64,000 nucleotides of DNA from Lomentospora prolificans (lineage: Eukaryota; Ascomycota; Sordariomycetes; Microascales; Microascaceae). This document shows positions 56,510 to 64,000 of this stretch, piece after piece; positions within the stretch are counted from its first letter, which is position 1, and the number at the start of each line of letters is the position of its first letter. Made by a program: the position numbers and the translations under genes. The stretch spans positions 744,001-808,000 of the forward strand of contig JARFXM010000001.1 of the NCBI GenBank assembly GCA_029532625.1, given 5' to 3'. Under the pieces are notes generated by a model that made no database searches, had not been told where the DNA came from, and was given only the letters and a program-made list of their open reading frames with translations.

Positions 56510-59500
56510 GCTTCTATAGATTTCCACATCAAACTCACGGTCTAGATAATGAAACCGCTAGTTCGGTTGTTAGATGCGACGAATACTAAATGAATCAGGC
56601 GCCCAGCCATTCACCCACTCTCTGGGTAGAGCAGGGAAAGTCGACGCTTATTGCATGTTGGAATTGTCTATCGCCCTTGTCCCTCTCGTCCATTGGCGTG
56701 GCGTAACATCAGAGTATAGACTACCCTGAGAACAGGAACAGATAAAGAGCCGAATTCTTCAAAGCCGCGGTTTGGAAATGGACGGGATATCTTTCGCGTT
56801 TCTCCATGTCCCGAAGCCGTTGCCTAACCTCGAGCCCAGGGCGCCTTGGAAAGCGTCCAACTGATCGCTTAATCCTTGGGTTTACGGCCATTCGTAGGTC
56901 CATGTAGCTTTATCTACGCATCCATTGCTGTCTCTATTCTAAAGGGTGCTAATGACCTGATGGAATCTAGCAAACTAAAATACGGCCAGTAGATGAAGAC
57001 TATCGTTACAAGGTCCCAGTCGCAATCAAGAGCCCGACAAAGCGCAGTCGTCGACCCCGCGTCATCCATGGTACCATGACAAACGAATAAACGCCATACA
57101 CCATGATCACACCCAACCTCAAATCGCCAACCAACACTCCCTCGGTACGTTGCACACAGACTTTCCGAACAGCCGGAGCTCTCCCTGCCCTTGCTAACCA
57201 ACACGTTACAAAGATCGCCAGAGGATCACCCAACTGCCGGCATCGCGATGCGAGGGTACCTCCCGAGCGACATCCGTGCCCCAGCCATGAGACCAACGTT
57301 CCCGCCCCTTTATCTCACCGTTACACAAACGCGTCGCAGGAACCGATTCAAGCCTCTGAATTAAGAAACAATAGACCACTGCCAGGCTGAAACGAATCGA
57401 TATCTCGTACGGCTATTCTATGCGCTTCTACCGCCTTTGAAGATGCTATCCTCGAATAAGGTAATCGGCGTAATCGGCGATCTGGACAACCTTTATTAGA
57501 CTAGAAATTGGCTACATCACACCGCTTCAATCTCTCTCGCGCCTATCGCGCCGTACGCAATTCCCAAATCCACATACGACATCCCCAGACTCTCAAAACT
57601 TTGTGGTCACGTACGAGACCGGCAAAGGCTATCCTTTGTGGAAAGCCTCATCCAGCTCGCGCCTTCGCTCCTAGACTCGCCGATCGATGACCCATTCCCG
57701 GGACTCATTGAACCCTCCTCTCAGCCGCCCTAGAACTCGCTACCAACGACGCGGTTCCCGCGGAAGCCAGGATAATCGGCGCCATCCAATTTCCCTCACT
57801 AGACTCCATGGGGACCGTCACACGACACTGAGGTCTACAACAGCAGACTCCTCCCGGGTCCACATGAGTCAGCGTGACAACCCACAGGGCCCTGCATCTC
57901 ACGACGATCGCTGGGCCCAAGGGTAAGGCTCCTGGGTAACGCTCATATACTGCTTTCGTCCAATCAAAGAGGGGCCCATTTCCCCCCAAACTCGGTGGCG
58001 GCGAGTAGGAAAGTGCTTTGGGGGCTCCTTTCCCGTCAGCATATTTCAGTTTCCTTTCTCCAAATATCAACCGAGCTGAAGGGCTAAGGCAGCTAAGTTC
58101 CTCTTCATGGAAGAGGCGTTGTCCGTTTAGTGTTGCTATTCACGCCACACGCACGCTCAAATCTCTCTCCCCGCCAGGCGGACTGGGAGAGATTTGCGCT
58201 AGCCATGGTGGGATGTAGGAATTTGTCATGGCCATGATAGGACTTGCCATACATATTAGCACTGGTGACCGAATGTGGCTTCTCTCTAGGTAACATCAGC
58301 CGAATTAGATGGAGATTAACGATATCAGGTCACCTTCGAATCCGAGTCACTGCCGATCATTTCCACATCTTGTCCATCCGACAGCGAAAAAAGAAAAGAA
58401 AAACATATAAAAAACGAATGAATGACAGATATGACAAAACTCAGTGGCGTTGGAGTTGTCTCTCCCTTGCTCGATAAGTTTTCAATTGAGCTAGACTGTG
58501 GATAGACGTCTGAATTGATTGCGCCATAGGTCTCACACGAGATGCCCGACTCCCTACCGGGCCGTAAAAAGTGACGTTGACAAATTCCCTTTGCTTTTTA
58601 GGGGCCAATTCAATTGTCCTTGGACTTGACGGTTCGCAGGAGTGCCTGATGTATGCTGCAAGCAACCTTTCTCATCATCACATGGCCCTGGCGTCTTCTC
58701 TGTTCCGCTGGGTGCTGGCCGCCATCGCGATGCCGATCTTTACTCACTCCGTACAACCTAATTTTTAAAGTCTTCCCTTGATTCCGATAAACGAACTTTG
58801 GGCCCTGTCCACGATCGACATGAAGCTTCCCCCCTTTCTGCTTCCGAATAAGGCGAGCAGGGTCCGTCGGCGCGCTCATCCCCCCGCCCCCGCCGACTGC
58901 GACTCTCCTCACTCGTTGGAGTCGGACCTTCCTTGGCCCAAGCTTCTGTTTTCCGTCCTGATGCAAGAAACGGAAGGTGCTGTTAGTAGCGCCCTGCAAG
59001 AGCGCCGATCCCTCTCTTCCTTTTTACGCTCCTTCCCTCTCCACCAATTGCCAGAGAGGTGCCAGGCCTAGTAAGACTCGACCTGCTTTTCCAAATCTTC
59101 CTTCATTTTTCCACTCTAAATTGTCTCACCGGACACCGCCAGCGCGGGAAAAGGAGGGGCTGACAAATGCCCAGCGCCAGGGACACCAAACACCGAATTA
59201 CGCTTGTGGAGCCTGGCATGAGGGGAGAAACCGCTGTGCAGGGCGAAATGTCCGGCAACATCGGCAAGCACCAAGCCGGTTCTCGGTGGAGAATAAGACA
59301 TCACCTTTTACTTTCCACTTTCGCTTTTACTTTTCACAGCCCGGCTCGCTGCGAAGTAGGCGGGCAGATACGGCCTGATAGGGGAGCGCAACACACATCT
59401 AATGTAGGATGGGACCGATACGGAGGGTGCTGGTTCGCTGCTCCCATGGCCGGAACGTTGCCAGCAACTCTCTCACTTTTTGGCCGCTGCAGTTACGGAT

Positions 59501-62500
59501 ATGCGACCCGGTGAGACCTGATGAGCGGGCGGTGGAGCTGGGCGTGCATGGAAACCCGGGCTTCATGTTTACCGTCGTCGAGGGGCCATAATTACCACGG
59601 TGACGATAAGGCACACGGCAAAGAGGGAATCAATAGGACAGGACCATCATTTCCACCCTGCAAGTTCAACACACGTGTGATATGGACGTGATATGCCAGA
59701 GCAGTTCGTCTACGATCCCCACTCCCCGGTTCTCCCAGCTGGGGCCCCGCCGCCACAATGGGGTCTAAATGTCAGCTCAGACAGGGCAAGCCTCCAAGCG
59801 AAAGGATAGACCGGAAAGGAGGACTATCACAAGCTGTCACAAGATCCTCGGCGAGATCAAAAGATATAAGCCCCCCCCCGCGGCCGCCGCGCCACAGAAA
59901 AAAAAAAGACTGGAAAAAAAGGAAACAAAGGAAGAAGAGATAACTTGGGAGTGCTCGCGTCAACTGTAATCCATGTCTCATACGTCAAGGTATCGCAGTT
60001 CAAGCACACTGTGCCGCCCGACAACGAGGGGCGTGAATTTAAAATCAACGCCCCTGACACTGTAAACACCAGACTGTGTACTTCTAGATTTAAAGGTGTG
60101 CAGGGGCATCTCACTGAACGACAAAGCGTCGCCAGCCGGCGTTCGTAATAATAGCACCAGAAAAACAGTGGGCCTCCGCTAGACACCCTCGCCCAGGCGG
60201 GAAGGCAAAACAGGGCCCAGAAACTGACCAAGCGGACGAGATCCAAGGGCACCCACTTTTTATTTTAACGCTTTCTCTCTTGTTCAACAAAGACTAGCTC
60301 GAGATTTGTCCCGCTTATTTTAAAACTAGTGCGCCTGTGTGACCACATCAAAAAGGGGGGCCAGCGGGAGGGGGGAAGGCTTAAAAAGCCCTGCTTGCCT
60401 GTGTCCTCACGTGTGGAAATGCCGGCCCTAACACGGAAAGAGACGCTGAAAAGGGCTTTGCTAGCACTATTAGGCATATTCTCACCTCGGGTATGTTGTG
60501 TGTCACTTTGTAGAATCACACCCAAGCCATGTTTGTATCTCCTTCTTAAACGAAAATGAGATAGCTGCTTGGGAACATGTCAATCGACGTCACAAACGCC
60601 TCCCAAATTTGACCCCGCTCCTTCCCATATTCCTTGGCAGTGCTATTTGGTGACAGGTCGAGGGAGGTGCTCGGAACGGGGTCGGAAGAGGGCTGGCGGA
60701 AATGAGGCGATGCCAGGCCTTTTTCGCCAGGCATAATTTTTCAGCCACTCGTGAGGATCCAGTGGTCCTGCTTTAACGAGGTTTTATGGGGGACCAGGGG
60801 TTGGACTGCCCGCGAAGGATCTCTCAGTCAAGGGTTGAAATCCCCATGGGATTGGGGGCCTCTGCATGATGGTTTGGTGGGTACATCCCGACTCAATGCA
60901 CCAGCCAACCACAGGAATGATGAGAAATAATACGTAGAGGAAGCAAGAGAGCCTTTCAACCAGATAGATACTGGGAGCATTGGAGTGCGATCCTAGTTCT
61001 CGTTTATCTTTGGGACGCTCTCTTTTCCCACCCGAGTCATCTACTGGTATCTCGTAACTGCATCCTGAGTACGGCTTAACAACCCCCAATCAAGGTGGGG
61101 GTCAATCGCGAGCCAACAGCATTCTGCTTTCAACCCCTGAACAACAGAGAGCATCGTATGCATCCCCCTCGAACATGCGATGCGACTCAATAATATTTCT
61201 TTTGAGAAAGGAAAGAAAAAAAATTAATGCAGGTAGCCAGCGCATGCCACGGACGTTGGTGCGAATCGTATCCCAGGGTGGAAGATGCAAATACAGAGTC
61301 GGTAATGCTCAATCCATCCGCCGAACCTTCTTGAACGTGGCCCCCATGCCGAAGAAGCTTCATTCGGGAATTCCGAGTGTACATCTCTTCTAGAAACATG
61401 CTTCTCTCCTTCCCCTCCGTTGATGCACCGAACTATAGAATCGAGAGGACTGGGTCGTCTCACAGCGTCATGCACGGAAAGGAACAGCGCCGCTCCACTG
61501 CTTTACTTTTCGTTTTATTACTTCGTACATATTCCCTATTATACTACTCGCTTGAGGCATTTTGCTCTTATTAGAGGACAATGACCGGCAGGGATCTGCG
61601 ATAGGCGAGCGAGAGGAAAACTCGGTTCAGGACTGGAGGGTTCCGGAGATCTATGTTTGGATGGGGGAGTGAAGGGATCTCCTCGAGGACAGTACCGTCT
61701 ACCAGTACGAAGGTATACGACGCAAATATCGGCGCTCTGTATTCGACCGACTGCACTGCGCACTCGCGGACCAATATCCGGCTCTAGAAGGACCCTTGCC
61801 ATTCAGCGTCGCATCCAAATGTAGACGCAGGGTTCAGGCTCCGAACTGACGGGCCGGGATTGCAATTCCTTTCGCAAGGGCTGCCCCTTGGCCTGAAGCT
61901 AAGCAATTAAGGCCAGACGGGGGAGGAAGCAAACCCGGGACCAGTAGGCCCCCGTCAACCACCATCAGAGAAACGAAGTGCTCCTTGGCCCTTGCGCGTC
62001 GCAAAAACTGTGAGCATACAGACGATACGGATACGTGTACTTTGACGACGGACATGTCCAAACCGAGAGCCGCAGATAGATGGGGAGACGCCAACCCTGG
62101 CCAGTTATTTTCTCTTCCATGTTGCCCTTGGCGCGGGCTAACAGAGTGCCCGAAAAAACATGCGACTGGACCACAATCCGAATGGACCTAAGGTTTCAGT
62201 GCATGAATGCAAACCTGACGGTCCGTCTTCCCCGGCGAAACCTCGTAGCGACGCAGAATCAGCACGGATTTTCTGGTTCCAGCGGACTTTTTATTTTTTA
62301 TTTTTATTTTTTAACATTCTCCATGGTATTTGCGCCAACAGCCGGCCTCAGCTTGGAGTCCTGAAGAAAAGGGGATCGAGCATCAAGATGGGCCAATGTC
62401 TGGCTCATCCTATCGGCGTTCAAGCCCGCTCAATGAAATGATTCGGCATCAGCCCATGTCTGGCTACAATGGAATATTCTATGCCTTCATCATGCTCCCT

Positions 62501-63681
62501 CGAGACTGGACACGGTCCGCAAACAACCTAGAACTAGGCAATTGATCCTCAATCAGGAGACATTTGCTCCGAAATCGATCGCGAGAATGCGTCGCAACAA
62601 GGGATCCCTCGCCCCAACCAGGCCCACGGATAACTCAGATGCAACAATCATTCATACTCACCACCAGGAATGATCCCACTACATTTTACTTTTTTTCAGG
62701 AGCTCATCCCCCCTCCCACCGTCCGTCCACCTGATGGCGTCCGTCTTTCCCCACATCTTGATCTCGAACTGAAAAGAGAGGAATGGGGCAATGACAGCCT
62801 ATTTCTTCATTTCTCAGCTCGCTGGCTTCCTAACACGCCCGTCAATGATGCCACTACCCGCCTGGCCTGCGCTGGGTTCCCCTCCATATGGCCTGGCCCT
62901 GCCAGCTGTCCCACCTCTCCCCTCTGGCCACCTAGCCAGCCACTGATCCTACATGTGCTGTCAGTGACACCAGTAACACCGGCAGGGCCCAGTAAGGTAC
63001 CACCTCTTCTGTTCCCTTTCGCCCGGTCGCCAAAATGAGCCCTGTTCCTCCACCGGTCATTTTCTCCTCTTCCACCCGTGGACCTGTTGCCGCCGTGACT
63101 GTGGCCTGCCAGCTGTGCATCCTCGGTGATGCTTCCATCCCCGCCGCAGCGCAGCGGCAGCGTGGCATCATTGGCTTTCCCGCCTGTCTGCTGGCTATCC
63201 ATGGCCTGGCTGGGAACTACTCCATATGCCGAACCTGCCCTGCCAAGTAAAATAGACCAGCAGAAAACGACACACCCTGCACAAGTAAGCCCACGCCATA
63301 AAAGAGAGCAGCTGCTCTTTTTTTTTTTTTTTTTTTTGGCTTTAGTGAAACCAGTTGTTGAGTTCCCCGTAGGATATGAATAACTAGTTACCACCAGAAC
63401 CGCGCTGGCATGATGTGTTTCCCCCCCTTCACCATCCCCCCTTCCATCCTTCTGTGAACCTAGCTAGACCGGCGTACCGAGTTCCAGGAACATATGCTCT
63501 GGAATGTATGTAGCATAACCAATTATTCCCAAGCACCATTCTCGCCCCCAAAACAGCGCATACATGCACAAAACCCCTCCTTCCCACGCTCTTTCAACAA
63601 CCCAACCCCTAATCGCCGTCCTAACCAAAAGCCAAAAGCCCTCCGGGGGGAATTAAAGAAAAGAAAAAAAAAAAACCAGCC
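56510..63681. other. Long gene-poor spacer before the monooxygenase
   Basis: 7.2 kb in which I could not support any gene. Many frames of 60-195 codons occur on both strands, but they lack domains, signal peptides or splice structure and overlap each other. Homopolymer tracts are frequent: A-run about 59898, T-rich 62287-62312, T-run of about 19 at 63319-63337, and A-run 63666-63675 just before the monooxygenase start. Purine/pyrimidine skewed patches flank them. The right end should include the promoter of that gene. Confidence 0.45.
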
Positions 63682-64000
63682 ATGTCCGACCTCCCCGTCC
63701 TCATCATCGGCGCCGGAATAAGCGGGCTCATCCTAGCCCAGCACCTCCGCACCCAGTCCATTCCCTCTGTCGTTTTCGAGAGAGACGCCGACCTGGATAC
63801 CCGCGGCCTCGGCTGGGGTCTAACGCTGCATTGGTCGCTCCCAGCCCTGCGCCAGCTTATTCCCGCGCACCTGTTTGACAGACTGCCCGAGGCTTACGTC
63901 GACCGTGCGGCCGTCGAGAGGGGCGAGGATTCGAGGTTTCCTTTTTATGACTTGAGTACCGGCGAGCTGAGGGCCGCCACGCCCAAGGCTCCCCAGGGGC
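63682..64000 (+). CDS. FAD-dependent monooxygenase, N-terminal part only
   Basis: The frame opens at the ATG at 63682 and runs off the right edge after 106 codons. Residues 5-22 (PVLIIGAGISGLILAQHL) form the Rossmann beta-alpha-beta with the GxGxxG motif, followed by an acidic residue at the end of the second strand (VVFERDADLDTRG). This is the dinucleotide-binding start of class A flavoprotein monooxygenases of the salicylate/p-hydroxybenzoate hydroxylase type. GWGLTLHWSLPALRQLIP fits fungal FAD-binding-3 members. In fungi these occur in catabolism of aromatics and in secondary-metabolite clusters; neighbours to the right are not visible, so the pathway is open. The run of A's immediately upstream ends in CCAGCC before the ATG, an acceptable context. 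Confidence 0.85.
   Translation, partial: MSDLPVLIIGAGISGLILAQHLRTQSIPSVVFERDADLDTRGLGWGLTLHWSLPALRQLIPAHLFDRLPEAYVDRAAVERGEDSRFPFYDLSTGELRAATPKAPQG

Noticed and set aside
62807..63394. 195-codon minus frame near the right edge
   Set aside because: Starts by reading through a homopolymer T tract (poly-Lys), then Gly/Arg low complexity; no family resemblance.

Overview
The window looks like nuclear DNA of a filamentous ascomycete (Pezizomycotina, probably Sordariomycetes). Genes are single-copy and separated by long spacers. Many are split by 50-100 nt introns with GT..AG borders and CTNAC-like branch sites. The families are typical of moulds: HET, 2EXR, Zn2Cys6 regulator, Dal5-type MFS, Rds1, a rhodopsin/PTH11-like receptor and small secreted cysteine-rich proteins. 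No prokaryotic element, rRNA, tRNA or CRISPR array was found. Exon structures were assembled by hand from reading frame and splice motifs and need transcript support.

Left part (1-9.2 kb): the 5' end of an unknown gene runs off the left edge. It is followed by a HET-domain gene, a decayed minus-strand gene (about 4.0-4.4 kb) in an AT-rich spacer, and a 2EXR protein. From 9.8 to 16.9 kb lies a compact three-gene group: a dihydrodipicolinate-synthase-family aldolase divergently transcribed from a seven-exon Dal5-family transporter, then a four-exon Zn2Cys6 regulator. It reads as an uptake, cleavage and regulation module for a small carboxylate or sugar acid. From 17.7 to 27 kb come a 126-residue secreted protein, a hemerythrin-HHE protein, a five-exon secreted protein with ten cysteines that single-exon ORF calling misses, and an Rds1-type secreted ferritin-like protein.

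Middle (27-45 kb): a 5.3 kb spacer, a seven-helix rhodopsin/PTH11-like receptor, and a 662-residue membrane protein with a large ectodomain. Next is a secreted aldose 1-epimerase with a long Glu-Glu-Glu-Ala-Pro tail, converging on a secreted SMP-30/gluconolactonase-like protein. These last two could act on the same extracellular sugars. A decayed NLR-like (NACHT/ankyrin type) gene lies at 42.4-43.1 kb and a two-exon small protein at 44.7-45.2 kb.

Right part (45-64 kb) is gene-poor. It holds the small ER-Golgi protein Yos1, a gene with an in-frame 15-bp minisatellite encoding RTPSP repeats, a 139-residue unknown, and, after about 7 kb with no convincing gene, the start of an FAD-dependent monooxygenase cut by the right edge.

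The strongest candidates for undescribed biology are the five-exon secreted cysteine-rich gene, the aldolase/transporter/regulator group (whose aldolase lacks the canonical threonine pair of true DHDPS), and the acidic-tailed secreted mutarotase beside a lactonase-like protein.
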